Counted from the stretch's first letter, positions 26,102 through 34,589 are shown. The stretch is DNA of 46,579 bases from an uncultured Muribaculaceae bacterium (GCA_934636465.1 CAKUAR010000016.1:1-46579); one strand, 5' to 3'. Numbers and translations are program-made. The notes: generated from the sequence alone by a model not told the origin.

Positions 26102-26153
26102 ATCTGCGCCGTTATTGCCACATTAATGCCGCATCACCCCACACCCTCTGCTT

Positions 26154-26639
26154 ATGTACATACACGAAAGAGACAACTGGACTAAATTCCAATGGCGTGC
26201 GTCAGAACTAACAGCGCTCATCGAAGCCGTCAGCCGCAAGCAAGGATTGCTCTACGGCAGGCTTGCCTCACTCGGTCTTGACAGCAAACTCAAGGCAATG
26301 GCAGAAAACTTGACCTACGACGTGATTCACTCGTCAGAAATCGAGGGTATTTGCCTCAATGCCGACGAGGTGCGCTCATCAATCGCCAGAAAACTCGGCA
26401 TAGAAAACGTAAAGTACACCGCACCATCGCATTACGTCGATTCCGTTGTGACTGTCATGCTCGACGACGTGAGCTACTATGCCCAACCGCTGACCAAAGC
26501 CAAACTATGCGCTTGGCAAGCAGCGCTTTTCCCCACTGGATTCAGCAAGGGTTCACAAATTGAGGTCGGCAAATACCGCACTCACGAAGAACACATCGTC
26601 TCTGGCATGTTTGGAAGAGAGAATATTATAGCAAGTTAG
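26154..26639 (+). pseudogene. truncated Fic-family protein, N-terminal inhibitory domain only
   Basis: A 161-residue product matching only the N-terminal part (DUF4172-type) of Fic AMP-transferases: YIHERDNWTKFQW at the start, LTYDVIHSSEIEG, VRSSIARKLGI, LCAWQAALFPTGFSKG and EVGKYRTHEEHIVSG. SSEIEG fits the inhibitory-helix motif (S/T)xxxE(G/N) of self-inhibited class II Fic proteins. The frame then ends with GRENIIAS, where full proteins of about 360 residues go on into the catalytic domain with HPFxxGNGR. No such motif is present downstream before the next gene. The remnant has an intact promoter region. It is either dead or a free-standing inhibitor domain. Confidence 0.8.
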
Positions 26640-26693
26640 CCACCCCAAGTTAATTGTCAACAACTGTCTTTTAAGCGACGAACTATGAAGAAT

Positions 26694-27164
26694 ATGGATA
26701 AATTCTGGCAAAATGCAGAGCGAATCTTCCAAAAGCAACTTAACAACAAGAAAACCATAATTGGGGGTTATGCCATCAGTTTTGTTTGCATCGCCATCAG
26801 CATACTGATAGTGAGTATAACGTTGTGGCGCCATAACGAGTTTTCCGCGAAAACCATTGAAACTGCTATTGCATCATTAATTTTCGGAATCATAGGATTT
26901 GTTTTTTGCTTTTTCAGAAAGTCAGCTCCCATAAGAGTTAAGTTCTACACGGCTTGCTTGACTTTAACGCTTTTTTCAACCTACGTGTTAATATTCCACC
27001 CAGAAGCCACATCACGACATTTCCCATATCCAGAATTCAACCGTGCAGTTGATTTTGCTGGCATTGTGTTTTTCGGTGGCGGAGGGTTATGGGTGTTATA
27101 CAACGACTGCAAGTGGCACCTGCAACACAAAAAAAACAACAACAAACATAGCAATTATGACTAA
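26694..27164 (+). CDS. four-helix membrane protein of unknown function
   Basis: A 156-residue membrane protein (an ATG three codons earlier at 26685 is also possible). Hydrophobic segments lie at about residues 22-45, 60-78, 85-102 and 122-140; the N-terminus is basic and amphipathic (FWQNAERIFQKQLNNKK), and the C-terminus is a Lys/Asn-rich tail. AT content is higher than in the neighbouring core genes. Its end overlaps the next gene by 8 bp, so the two are translationally coupled. I do not recognise the family. The setting between a broken Fic gene and a broken regulator suggests a horizontally gained pair. Confidence 0.6.
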   Translation: MDKFWQNAERIFQKQLNNKKTIIGGYAISFVCIAISILIVSITLWRHNEFSAKTIETAIASLIFGIIGFVFCFFRKSAPIRVKFYTACLTLTLFSTYVLIFHPEATSRHFPYPEFNRAVDFAGIVFFGGGGLWVLYNDCKWHLQHKKNNNKHSNYD

Positions 27165-28107
27165 AACCTATCCATTTAAGCCAGGCGACTGGATTATGGC
27201 AGAAGATGAGTTCGCAAAGGTAGAAAGCATCTTCGCCACATATTATGAACCTTACGACATTGACGAAGCAGATGATGCCAAAGTCGGAAGCTATAACCAA
27301 ACCGTTATTTCTTATCAAACATTCTGCACCATTCGTGGCCGCGTATGCAGCTCAAAAGCGCAAATGAAATACTTGGATTTCTGCGACTGGATTAAGCCTC
27401 TTACGGCTGAGCAAGCCGCTTTGCTGGAGCAAATCAAGTCAAAGAAAGCAAAGGCTTTCACCGAGTGGGAAGCCAAGTGCAAAGACGCAAAATGGTATGT
27501 ACCACTCTATGTAGCCGTTAAGAAAGGACAAGCCGACACCGCGCTCTCCAAGTTTCGCAAGGCGGCAAAGACGCTGCCCGAACGATTTGTCTTTTCTGAT
27601 GTGCAAGCAAGACTTCGCTCAATACCCGAAATAGAAGCTGACTCGGCAAGCGCTTATGACCAGTACAAAGATTACATTTACTTTGAGTTGTGCTACACAC
27701 TCAAAGAGCAAAAGGGGAAACATCTCACTTTTTGCAAGATAAGGGCATTTGAAAAATCAATGGATTTATCCATTTTCATTAACTACGAATTGGTTTTCGT
27801 CTCTTTATATCATCTGGTTCGCTTGCATGGCGAAGAAACCGGCTCTGAAAAACTGGCTCTTTTGGCAAAAAGGTTAAAAGAAGCCGGCAAAGCATTGTTC
27901 AACCAAGAATATAAAAATGACCAGATTGCCAAAGACTTTTTCAAACATGCCCCTAAAATCTTCTATACGTTCGACACAGCGTACGCCACAATGGAAGCAT
28001 TCTTAGAGCGTCACGCTAAGGAATGGGGCGTTGAGGACCTTGCCGAATTAGTCAAAAACAGAGATGAAGACATCTTAAAGACCTATCACAAAATCCTCGG
28101 CGTGTAA
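27157..28107 (+). CDS. cytosolic protein of unknown function
   Basis: A 316-residue soluble protein. The start chosen (MTKTYPFKPGDWIMAEDEF) gives a natural N-terminus and an 8-bp overlap with the membrane-protein gene before it; an upstream frame extension would cover that gene. About residues 5-75 may be a small beta domain (KPGDWIMAEDEFAKVESI, then YQTFCTIRGRV), and the rest, about 85-316, is mainly helical and rich in Lys, Glu and Ala with no catalytic motif that I can name. No signal peptide or membrane helix. Base composition is more AT-rich than the core genes. The partner could sense or assist the membrane protein, but that is inference from coupling only. Confidence 0.6.
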   Translation: MTKTYPFKPGDWIMAEDEFAKVESIFATYYEPYDIDEADDAKVGSYNQTVISYQTFCTIRGRVCSSKAQMKYLDFCDWIKPLTAEQAALLEQIKSKKAKAFTEWEAKCKDAKWYVPLYVAVKKGQADTALSKFRKAAKTLPERFVFSDVQARLRSIPEIEADSASAYDQYKDYIYFELCYTLKEQKGKHLTFCKIRAFEKSMDLSIFINYELVFVSLYHLVRLHGEETGSEKLALLAKRLKEAGKALFNQEYKNDQIAKDFFKHAPKIFYTFDTAYATMEAFLERHAKEWGVEDLAELVKNRDEDILKTYHKILGV

Positions 28108-28171
28108 GTTTTAATTCATTTCAAAATGGCAATATTTTGAACTATACATTCATACTATTCTCTATTGATAT

Positions 28172-28530
28172 ATGAAAGAATTATTAAATTCATACCAGGT
28201 TGGCGTCAATCTTGATTTCTTGCGACAATACTGCATCAGCAATGGCAAAATGCAGATTTTGAGACGTGGTGATATTTTTCAACAAATCAGCAACCCATCT
28301 CACAACATTGGTTATATAGAAAAAGGCTGTTTCAAATATATAGTTCATAACTATGCAGAAAAAAAAGACTACATCACAGGCTTTGCTTTCGAAAATGAAT
28401 TCGTAGCCGATTATCCTAACTGTCTTTATGGGAATACATCAAAAGTACAGATAGAAACAAATGAAGAATCAATAGTTCATGTCGTTGAGGGAGCGACAGT
28501 GCTTGGTCTGTTCACAGAAAATGCAGATTA
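28172..28530 (+). pseudogene. Crp/Fnr-like regulator lacking its DNA-binding domain
   Basis: The first ~120 residues look like a cyclic-nucleotide-binding-type jellyroll of a Crp/Fnr regulator: a basic-aromatic start, MQILRRGDIFQQISNPSHNIGYIEKGCFKYIV, and FAFENEFVADYPNC. The helix-turn-helix half that should follow, about 70-80 residues, is missing. The open frame does go on to 28783 (203 residues), but from about 28528 it is only the antisense of an EamA transporter gene on the other strand. The break lies next to that gene's stop codon, which suggests one rearrangement removed the 3' end. Not expected to bind DNA. Confidence 0.65.
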
Positions 28531-28866
28531 CCGCAGTTTGTGCCAGCCCTTTTTCAATCCTGCCACCACCACGTTTTGCGACACCACCAGTATCACGGCA
28601 AACACTATCAGCAATGCTCCCAAAGCTATGCGCACGGTGAAGCTCTCGCCAAACACAAACACGCCTATCATTAAGGCTGTCACTGGCTCCAATGCCCCGA
28701 TAATAGCCGCATATGTCGAGCCGATGGCCTTGATTGATATGTTTATAAACAGCACCGAGTCAGGAGTCATGCCCTGCGCATAAAGCGGCAGTGAAAACAG
28801 AGGGTTTGTGCCGTAGGCCACAGCAGCCACCACGCCAAACAGTGTTCCTTTAAGTTTGTTGTTCAT
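28528..28866 (-). pseudogene. EamA/DMT transporter with large in-frame internal deletion
   Basis: A 112-residue product made of both ends of an EamA-family drug/metabolite transporter. Residues 1-40 are the family's N-terminus (LKGTLFGVVAAVAYGTNPLF, first membrane helix, then SLPLYAQGM and DSVLF). Residues 41-112 are the C-terminus (GSTYAAIIGALEPVTALMIG and the last two helices). Full-length proteins of about 290-300 residues have eight more helices or parts of helices between these, so about 180 residues are gone while the frame is kept. The join is near 28742-28752. The remaining three helices are unlikely to make a transporter alone. Confidence 0.75.
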
Positions 28867-28965
28867 CTTCAGCTATTATTCTTTTCCAAGTTTCTCACAA
28901 AAAGCTCTGCAAAGTTACTTCAAAAAAAACACTACGCCGCACCCCTCCGCCACACAAAAAAGCAA

Positions 28966-28999
28966 GCCGGGCGGCTGCGCAAATGCGCGGCCGCCCGGC
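28966..28999 (-). terminator. strong GC-rich terminator of gdhA
   Basis: A 15-bp stem (28966-28980 with 28985-28999, one G-U pair) with loop AAAT. On the minus strand it is followed by TTGCTTTTTTG. It lies 41 bp after the gdhA stop codon. The plus strand side is also AT-rich and may stop converging transcripts. Confidence 0.8.
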
Positions 29000-29039
29000 A
29001 ATTTTAATATTTATTCCATTCACAAATCCGCAGTCAGCG

Positions 29040-30374
29040 TCACACGATTCCTTGAGCCATCATGGCGCGAGCCACCTTCAAGAAACCTGCCACGTTAGCA
29101 CCCTTCACATAGTTGATGTAGCCGTCAGGCTCGGTGCCATATTTCACGCAGTTGGCGTGTATTTCGTCCATAATGCCGTGGAGCTTTGCGTCAACCTCCT
29201 CACGGCTCCAGCTCAGACGCTCTGAGTTCTGGCTCATTTCAAGGCCCGACACGCTCACGCCGCCGGCATTTGAAGCCTTGCCAGGGCAGTACAGAATCTT
29301 CGCGTCTTGGAACGCCTTGATTGCTCCTGGCGTGCAAGGCATGTTCGCACCCTCACTCACAGCTATCACACCATTTGCAAGGAGTGTCTTGGCAGCATCT
29401 TCGTCTATTTCATTTTGTGTGGCACACGGAGTGGCTATGTCGGCTTTCTCGCTCCACGGCTTTGCTCCAGCCACATATTTCACGTCAAACTCCTCGGCAT
29501 ATTCTCTGATACGGCCGCGCTCCACATTCTTCAGATTCATAATCCAGTCAAGTTTCTTGCGGTCTATTCCGGCTGGGTCATATATGTAGCCGTCAGAATC
29601 CGACATTGTAACCACCTTTGCGCCTTGCTCAAGCAATTTCTCGGCAGTGTATTGCGCCACGTTTCCAGAGCCCGACACAAGCACCGTCTTGCCTTTCACA
29701 TCAAGGTTGCGAGTGGCAAGCATGTTGTTCAAGAAATACACGTTGCCATATCCTGTGGCTTCTGGGCGTATCTTTGAGCCGCCAAAGTCAAGACCCTTGC
29801 CGGTGAACACGCCAGTGAACTGGTGTGTGAGTTTCTTATACATGCCAAACATATAGCCCACTTCACGGCCGCCCACGCCTATGTCGCCGGCTGGCACGTC
29901 CTCGTCAGGACCCACAAAGCGGAAAAGCTCTGTCACAAACGCCTGGCAAAAACGCATCACCTCGGCATTGCTCTTGCCGCGTGGCGAGAAGTCAGAGCCG
30001 CCCTTTGCACCGCCCATTGGCAGCGTGGTGAGCGAGTTTTTGAATGTTTGCTCAAAAGCAAGGAATTTCAAGATTGATTCCGTCACCGATGAGTGGAAGC
30101 GCACGCCACCCTTGTAGGGGCCAATCGCATTGTTGTGCTGCACACGATAACCTGTGTTGGTCTGCACCTTGCCTGCGTCATCTACCCAGTTCACTCTGAA
30201 CTTGTAGATTCGGTCTGGAATACACAACCTCTCTATCAGGTTGGCATTGTCAAACTCCGGGTGTTTGTTATACTCCTCTTCGATTGTTCCCAACACTTGG
30301 CTCACTGATTGAATGTACTCCGGCTGGTTGGGAAACTTGCGTTGCAAGTCTGCAATTACTTTTGCTGCTTCCAT
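29040..30374 (-). CDS. gdhA: NADP-specific glutamate dehydrogenase
   Basis: A 444-residue hexameric-type enzyme converting 2-oxoglutarate and ammonium to glutamate with NADPH; it is the main ammonium entry in these anaerobes. Length is standard. Substrate-binding segments are visible: GPYKGGVRFHSSV, LPMGGAKGGSDFSPRGKS with the catalytic lysine near residue 119, and DVPAGDIGVGGREVGYMFG with the aspartate near 160. The dinucleotide site SGSGNVAQYTAEKLLE is near 235, and SEGANMPCTPGAI follows. The C-terminal NCVKYGTEPDGYINYVKGAN is typical. A single gene with its own promoter box and terminator. Specificity for NADP is taken from overall similarity to the bacterial NADP enzymes. Confidence 0.97.
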   Translation of the reverse strand: MEAAKVIADLQRKFPNQPEYIQSVSQVLGTIEEEYNKHPEFDNANLIERLCIPDRIYKFRVNWVDDAGKVQTNTGYRVQHNNAIGPYKGGVRFHSSVTESILKFLAFEQTFKNSLTTLPMGGAKGGSDFSPRGKSNAEVMRFCQAFVTELFRFVGPDEDVPAGDIGVGGREVGYMFGMYKKLTHQFTGVFTGKGLDFGGSKIRPEATGYGNVYFLNNMLATRNLDVKGKTVLVSGSGNVAQYTAEKLLEQGAKVVTMSDSDGYIYDPAGIDRKKLDWIMNLKNVERGRIREYAEEFDVKYVAGAKPWSEKADIATPCATQNEIDEDAAKTLLANGVIAVSEGANMPCTPGAIKAFQDAKILYCPGKASNAGGVSVSGLEMSQNSERLSWSREEVDAKLHGIMDEIHANCVKYGTEPDGYINYVKGANVAGFLKVARAMMAQGIV

Positions 30375-30470
30375 TTTTAATTTTTATTGTCGTTCTTTTA
30401 TCAAACTGAATTCGGTTATCGCACAGCGTCTGTGGTTAATATTTTGCACATCACAGCACCTGTTTCACTA

Positions 30471-30478
30471 CAAAGTTA
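30471..30478 (-). promoter_or_regulatory. -7 promoter element of gdhA
   Basis: The minus strand reads TAACTTTG, matching TAnnTTTG, 97 bp before the gdhA ATG. No TTTG stands at the -33 position. Confidence 0.42.
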
Positions 30479-30866
30479 AAGCAAAATGACGTAACTCCCA
30501 ACTTTTTGTAAGACACACACCACTTTTTGGCGCATCGCCAGGCACACATTTCATGCCATATCACCAGTCTGGCGGTCCTGTGCATTTCGGTTATTTTTCT
30601 AATGTCTAAACATTTGCGCCACATAGCCACTCCCCACTGCTCCGTCTTTCATTTTTTCAAAAAAAAATCTCCACCCAGCAAAAGATTTCCCAAGCCTCGC
30701 ATCACAACAAGCGGAAAAACCGATTCAACCAGGAGCGTCGGCAAGAGAAGCGAAGCCAAAGTTTTATGCAAATCAAGTGAAAAACATTGGCGTCAACCAC
30801 GCTTTTCTGCTATCTTTACAGCCACAAAACATCAATGAAACAAACACCGAAAAAAAACCAAACGCT
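30479..30866. other. non-coding gap between gdhA and the nicotinamidase-like gene
   Basis: About 390 bp of low-complexity-like sequence separating two divergent genes. It includes the weak plus-strand promoter TTG...TATCTTTA (30787-30818) for the nicotinamidase-like gene. A plus-strand frame from about 30527 has no start of good quality and no family features. No RNA gene is seen. Confidence 0.5.
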
Positions 30867-31430
30867 ATGAGCAAGCTCTTACTTGTGGTTGACCCACAAA
30901 TCGACTTTATCACTGGCACTCTGCCAGTGCCTGGTGCCGAAGAGGCACTGGCACCCCTCGCCCAATTCATCACCGACAGCAATGGCGAATACGCCTACAA
31001 AGTAGTCACAACCGACTGGCACCCCTACAACCACTGCTCGTTTGTCGAGCAAGACGGTCAGTGGCCCATGCACTGCGTTCAGTTCTCTGCCGGAGCTGGC
31101 ATCTACCAGCCTCTCATTGCTCCGCTCAACGAAACTTCCGGCTACACACAAGTGCTGACCAAGGGCACGTTTGCCGATGCCGAGGAGTATTCCATATTCC
31201 GCAATCAGCTTTCGGCCGAACATCTTCACAAGGTCATCACCGTGCTTGGCATAACGCAAATTGACGTGTGCGGCCTTGCCGGCGACGTGTGCGTACTCAA
31301 CACTCTCACCGATGGTGTAAAACGCTATGGCGCGCCCATGTTCCGCGTTCTCACCAAATATGTGTCGTCGCTCGACGGTGGCAAGGCTCTGTCGGAGTTT
31401 ATCGCCGCCCACGGCATTGCCACTCTATAA
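30867..31430 (+). CDS. isochorismatase-family hydrolase, nicotinamidase-like
   Basis: A 187-residue cysteine hydrolase, probably a nicotinamidase that turns nicotinamide into nicotinate for NAD salvage. The start at MSKLLLVVDPQIDF fits the family; a GTG 30 codons upstream is rejected. The catalytic triad is present: Asp9 in VVDPQIDF, Lys99 in LTKGTF, and Cys142 in GLAGDVCVLNT. The metal site D50-x-H52-x3-H56 (DWHPYNHCSF) is the feature that sets nicotinamidases apart from other isochorismatase-fold enzymes, and GQWPMHCVQ supports it. It faces recA with a shared terminator between. I would call it PncA if the specificity were tested. Confidence 0.9.
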   Translation: MSKLLLVVDPQIDFITGTLPVPGAEEALAPLAQFITDSNGEYAYKVVTTDWHPYNHCSFVEQDGQWPMHCVQFSAGAGIYQPLIAPLNETSGYTQVLTKGTFADAEEYSIFRNQLSAEHLHKVITVLGITQIDVCGLAGDVCVLNTLTDGVKRYGAPMFRVLTKYVSSLDGGKALSEFIAAHGIATL

Positions 31431-31450
31431 ACAGAATAGTAATAAAAAAC

Positions 31451-31492
31451 AAATGCCGCGAACGCCACCCAGGCGTCCACGGCATTTTCTTC
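31451..31492. terminator. bidirectional terminator between the nicotinamidase-like gene and recA
   Basis: AAATGCCG (31451-31458) pairs with CGGCATTT (31480-31487), and inside a small symmetric loop ACGCC pairs with GGCGT. Plus-strand T run TTTTCTT; on the minus strand the stem is followed by GTTTTTTATT. It serves both converging genes. Confidence 0.72.
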
Positions 31493-31539
31493 ATCATTCA
31501 GCTATTTAGTCAGCACAGCTTGCGCTGTGCACACAAGAG

Positions 31540-32631
31540 TTATTTCTTCTTGCTGTCGTCGCTTGAGCCGCCATTTGCCATGGCATCTTTAATTTTAGCC
31601 TCAAGTTCTTCTTCAAGTTCTGGGTTGTCAGCCACCATTTGCTTGGCAGCATCGCGGCCTTGTCCGAGCTTAGTGCCATCGTATGAGTACCATGCGCCGC
31701 TCTTTTTCACAATGCCGAATTCCACACCGAGGTCCACGATTTCGCCCACTTTGCTTATTCCCTTGCCAAACAGGATTTCAAACTCTGCCTTGCGGAATGG
31801 GGGCGCCACCTTGTTTTTCACCACTTTCACGCGTGTCAAGTTGCCCACCACATTTTCTCCGTCTTTAATTTGACCCAAGCGGCGAATGTCTAAGCGCACC
31901 GAGGCATAGAATTTCAGTGCATTTCCACCGGTTGTTGTTTCAGGATTTCCAAACATCACACCGAGCTTTTCGCGCAGCTGGTTGATGAATATGCAGGTAG
32001 TGTTGGTTTTCGATATTGTTGCAGTCAGCTTTCTTAATGCTTGCGACATCAGTCGTGCCTGCAAGCCCATCTTGCTGTCGCCCATGTCGCCCTCAATCTC
32101 GGCTTTTGGAGTCAAGGCAGCCACAGAGTCTATCACAATTATGTCGATTGCCGACGAGCGTATCAGTTGGTCGGCTATCTCCAGAGCCTGCTCTCCATTG
32201 TCGGGTTGCGCTATCCACAGATTGTTTACGTCAACGCCCAGGTTTTCGGCATAGAAACGGTCGAAAGCGTGCTCTGCGTCGATGATTGCAGCTATGCCGC
32301 CAGCCTTTTGAGCCTCGGCTATGGCGTGAATGGCAAGAGTTGTCTTACCTGACGACTCCGGACCATATATTTCCACAATGCGGCCGCGTGGGTAACCGCC
32401 CACGCCAAGTGCATAGTCAAGGCCAACGGAGCCTGTGGGTATCACGTCTATGTTCTCTATGTGGTCGTCTCCGAGCTTCATGATTGAGCCGCGACCATAT
32501 GTCTTGTCGATTTTGTCCATAGCCACCTGAAGCGCTTTCAGCTTCTCTGGCGACACCTGTTTGCGCCCGGTGTTACCATCGTTTGCGGCAGCCTGTGCCC
32601 CATCGTCAAATTTCAACTTGTCTTCGTCCAT
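31540..32631 (-). CDS. recA: recombinase RecA
   Basis: A 363-residue DNA strand-exchange and SOS co-protease. The Walker A segment is [11 protein letters not shown] near residue 90, followed by Walker B ([20 protein letters not shown]), loop L1 ([20 protein letters not shown]), the [22 protein letters not shown] loop L2 region in two parts, and the C-terminal domain with [19 protein letters not shown]. The N-terminus has about 25 extra, mostly polar residues before the core ([20 protein letters not shown]), and the C-terminus is acidic and Lys-rich as usual. A -7 box lies about 100 bp upstream. No SOS box of the Gram-negative type is apparent. Confidence 0.98.
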   Translation of the reverse strand: MDEDKLKFDDGAQAAANDGNTGRKQVSPEKLKALQVAMDKIDKTYGRGSIMKLGDDHIENIDVIPTGSVGLDYALGVGGYPRGRIVEIYGPESSGKTTLAIHAIAEAQKAGGIAAIIDAEHAFDRFYAENLGVDVNNLWIAQPDNGEQALEIADQLIRSSAIDIIVIDSVAALTPKAEIEGDMGDSKMGLQARLMSQALRKLTATISKTNTTCIFINQLREKLGVMFGNPETTTGGNALKFYASVRLDIRRLGQIKDGENVVGNLTRVKVVKNKVAPPFRKAEFEILFGKGISKVGEIVDLGVEFGIVKKSGAWYSYDGTKLGQGRDAAKQMVADNPELEEELEAKIKDAMANGGSSDDSKKK

Positions 32632-32729
32632 AATGTTATATCGTTTTTGTTTTTATGCTTAATTTATTTCTCTCGGTTGCTGCCTTTGTTTTTTTTGAGC
32701 CGCCACATGGCTTATCTCATTCAGCACTG

Positions 32730-32737
32730 CAAATTTA
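32730..32737 (-). promoter_or_regulatory. -7 promoter element of recA
   Basis: The minus strand reads TAAATTTG, fitting TAnnTTTG, 99 bp upstream of the recA ATG. No TTTG at -33. recA could also be reached by transcripts from the psd operon. Confidence 0.38.
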
Positions 32738-32816
32738 TGCCGCCACACGGGAAGTCTCATTTCCCCACCGCCACAACAAAGGTTAACGCCGAGTGCGCTG
32801 TCGCTTGTCGCTGGCG

Positions 32817-33128
32817 TCACTTTATGTCCTCATATTCCGCATCGCTCACGCGGCTTTCTTCACAGAATTGCTCCGTCTGCACGTCTTCTCCGGTGTTTTG
32901 CTCCACCACGCGGTCTATCTCTTCATAATCCACATATTCGCCCACGTCTTTGGCATACACCTTGCCGCTTCTCCGTCCGCTCTCATAGCGTTGGTTGCTG
33001 CGGTTGCCGGTGGCTTGCCCTCCGCCGCCGCGGCGCATGTCATCTATCGTCTGATGCAGTCTCCACGAAAACTTGTATATGCGGTAGCACACATACAAAA
33101 TCAAACCAATAACAAGTAATTTAATCAT
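32817..33128 (-). CDS. DUF4834-family small membrane-anchored protein
   Basis: A 103-residue protein with one N-terminal membrane helix (residues 1-17, MIKLLVIGLILYVCYRI) and a charged cytoplasmic tail. The tail has a Gly/Arg-rich part (MRRGGGGQATGNR) and an acidic end (KDVGEYVDYEEIDRVVEQN). This plan fits the DUF4834 family of Bacteroidetes, whose function is not known. It lies 50 bp after pssA, so it is likely expressed with the phosphatidylethanolamine genes. The link to lipid synthesis is only positional. Confidence 0.75.
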   Translation of the reverse strand: MIKLLVIGLILYVCYRIYKFSWRLHQTIDDMRRGGGGQATGNRSNQRYESGRRSGKVYAKDVGEYVDYEEIDRVVEQNTGEDVQTEQFCEESRVSDAEYEDIK

Positions 33129-33178
33129 TGCAATTCCGTTTTATAGAGAACTTATCACAATTGCCGTGCCAAAAGTTT

Positions 33179-33880
33179 TCATTTCACCTTGGTCAGCACC
33201 GACAAGAGCACATACAGAGCTATCGTGCACGACAATCCAGGCAGACCCATGGTAGCCACAAACACCACCGTAGCAGCCAAAATCAGCCATTGGCGGTAGC
33301 TCACCTTCAGGCTCAAGCTGTGCACTTTGAGCGAAAACAGTCTGAGGCTGCACACCATGAGCAGCGAGAGCACCACCACCAGTGCCAGCACTATCCACAC
33401 GTTCACGTCTGGGTGGCTGGTGTTGTAGTCGGCAAAGCCTATCCAAAATATTGCGTTAGCAGGTATTGGCAGACCGGTAAACACCTCGCCCTGATTTGTG
33501 TCGAGGTTAAACTTCGCCAGGCGCAACGCGCCAAACACCGGAATAATCAGCGCCACGAAAGGCAACACGCCCTCCACGCCATTTTGTTGCATCACATTGA
33601 GCATTATCAGCGCCGGTGCCAACCCGAAGCTCACCGAGTCGCTGAGCGAGTCAAGCTCCTTGCCTATGCCCGACACCACATGCAGCAGTCTTGCCACAAA
33701 GCCGTCAAAGAAGTCAAACACTGCCGACATGGCTATAAACACAAACGCCGTCTGTGTGCCCGTCAGGCTGCCCACCAGCAGCTCCTGGCCCTGGAATGCA
33801 GCCACACACGCCATTGCGCCCGAAAACAAGTTCAGGCTTGTTATGGCGTTTGGTATGTTATTCTTGATTTTCTGAAACAT
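33179..33880 (-). CDS. pssA: CDP-diacylglycerol--serine O-phosphatidyltransferase
   Basis: A 233-residue inner-membrane enzyme that makes phosphatidylserine from CDP-diacylglycerol and serine, the step before phosphatidylethanolamine. The CDP-alcohol phosphotransferase motif D-G-x2-A-R-x8-G-x3-D-x3-D is complete: FDGFVARLLHVVSGIGKELD followed by SLSD. The N-terminus (IPNAITSLNLFSGAMAC) and about six to eight hydrophobic segments are as in the family. Its start overlaps the end of psd by 23 bp, so the two enzymes, which act in sequence, are translationally coupled. Confidence 0.94.
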   Translation of the reverse strand: MFQKIKNNIPNAITSLNLFSGAMACVAAFQGQELLVGSLTGTQTAFVFIAMSAVFDFFDGFVARLLHVVSGIGKELDSLSDSVSFGLAPALIMLNVMQQNGVEGVLPFVALIIPVFGALRLAKFNLDTNQGEVFTGLPIPANAIFWIGFADYNTSHPDVNVWIVLALVVVLSLLMVCSLRLFSLKVHSLSLKVSYRQWLILAATVVFVATMGLPGLSCTIALYVLLSVLTKVK

Positions 33881-34562
33881 TTCCTTGTTTTTTTCTGTCT
33901 TTCATGCGCGCCACCAGAGTCTGTCCTCCCCAAGTGCGGTCGCCAAGTTTAACGAAGAATTCGGCGTCAAGCGGCAGGAACACGTCAACACGCGAGCCAA
34001 ATTTTATGAAACCTATGTGGTTGTCAAAAGCCACCGTGTCGCCCGGCTCCACGTATGTCACTATGCGGCGAGCCACTGCGCCGGCAATCTGCCTCACCAT
34101 AACCTCGTCGCCGGTCTTGGTCTTTATCACTATCGCCGAGCGCTCGTTGTCACTGCTCGATTTTGGCAGATAGGCAGCCATGAAGCGGCCGGCATGGTGC
34201 TTCACATATTTCACCTCGCCTTCCACTGGAGTCCAATTGGCGTGCACATTAAACACCGACATAAATATCGACAGCTGTATCATGTTGCGGTGCAGATATT
34301 CGTCCTCATACACCTCTTCCAGCGCCACCACTGTGCCGTCAACACTCGCCACCACGTCAGTGGGTGTCTGCGCCTCAAAATGGCGGCGTGGCAGCCTGAA
34401 GAAGTTCACCACAAGACCAAACATGATTACCGAAATCACGATAAAGACTATCGGCACCACTTTGTAGTCGATAAACGCATACGACAGACTGTTCACCACT
34501 ATCAAGATAAATAGCAGTGCAAATATGATGTTTAGTCCCTCGCGATGTATCTTTACTCTCAT
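33858..34562 (-). CDS. psd: phosphatidylserine decarboxylase proenzyme
   Basis: A 234-residue enzyme that removes CO2 from phosphatidylserine to make phosphatidylethanolamine. Two N-terminal membrane helices occupy about residues 10-55. The soluble part has DVVASVDGTVVALEEV, FMSVFNVHANWTP and the self-cleavage site in GFIKFGSRVDVF: the chain splits between Gly and Ser and the Ser becomes the pyruvoyl group. Length is that of the short bacterial form. It is the first gene of psd-pssA-DUF4834 and has a consensus -7 box about 28 bp upstream of the ATG. Confidence 0.95.
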   Translation of the reverse strand: MRVKIHREGLNIIFALLFILIVVNSLSYAFIDYKVVPIVFIVISVIMFGLVVNFFRLPRRHFEAQTPTDVVASVDGTVVALEEVYEDEYLHRNMIQLSIFMSVFNVHANWTPVEGEVKYVKHHAGRFMAAYLPKSSSDNERSAIVIKTKTGDEVMVRQIAGAVARRIVTYVEPGDTVAFDNHIGFIKFGSRVDVFLPLDAEFFVKLGDRTWGGQTLVARMKDRKKQGNVSENQE

Positions 34563-34589
34563 TTCCGATGATGTTCTATTTTTAACTTA

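Noticed and set aside
27043..27156. Longer N-terminus for the 316-residue unknown protein
   Set aside because: It would lie entirely inside the membrane-protein gene in another frame; the ATG at 27157 gives a natural start and a normal small overlap.
28172..28783. Full 203-residue Crp-family protein
   Set aside because: From about residue 120 the sequence is only the antisense of the EamA C-terminus; no helix-turn-helix can be seen.
25916..28866. Clear integrated element with attachment sites
   Set aside because: No second copy of the tRNA 3' end was found by eye and no integrase gene is present, so only a decayed or deleted region can be claimed.
30777..30866. GTG start 30 codons upstream for the nicotinamidase-like gene
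   Set aside because: The added residues do not fit the family, which begins right at the MSKLLLVVDPQIDF strand.
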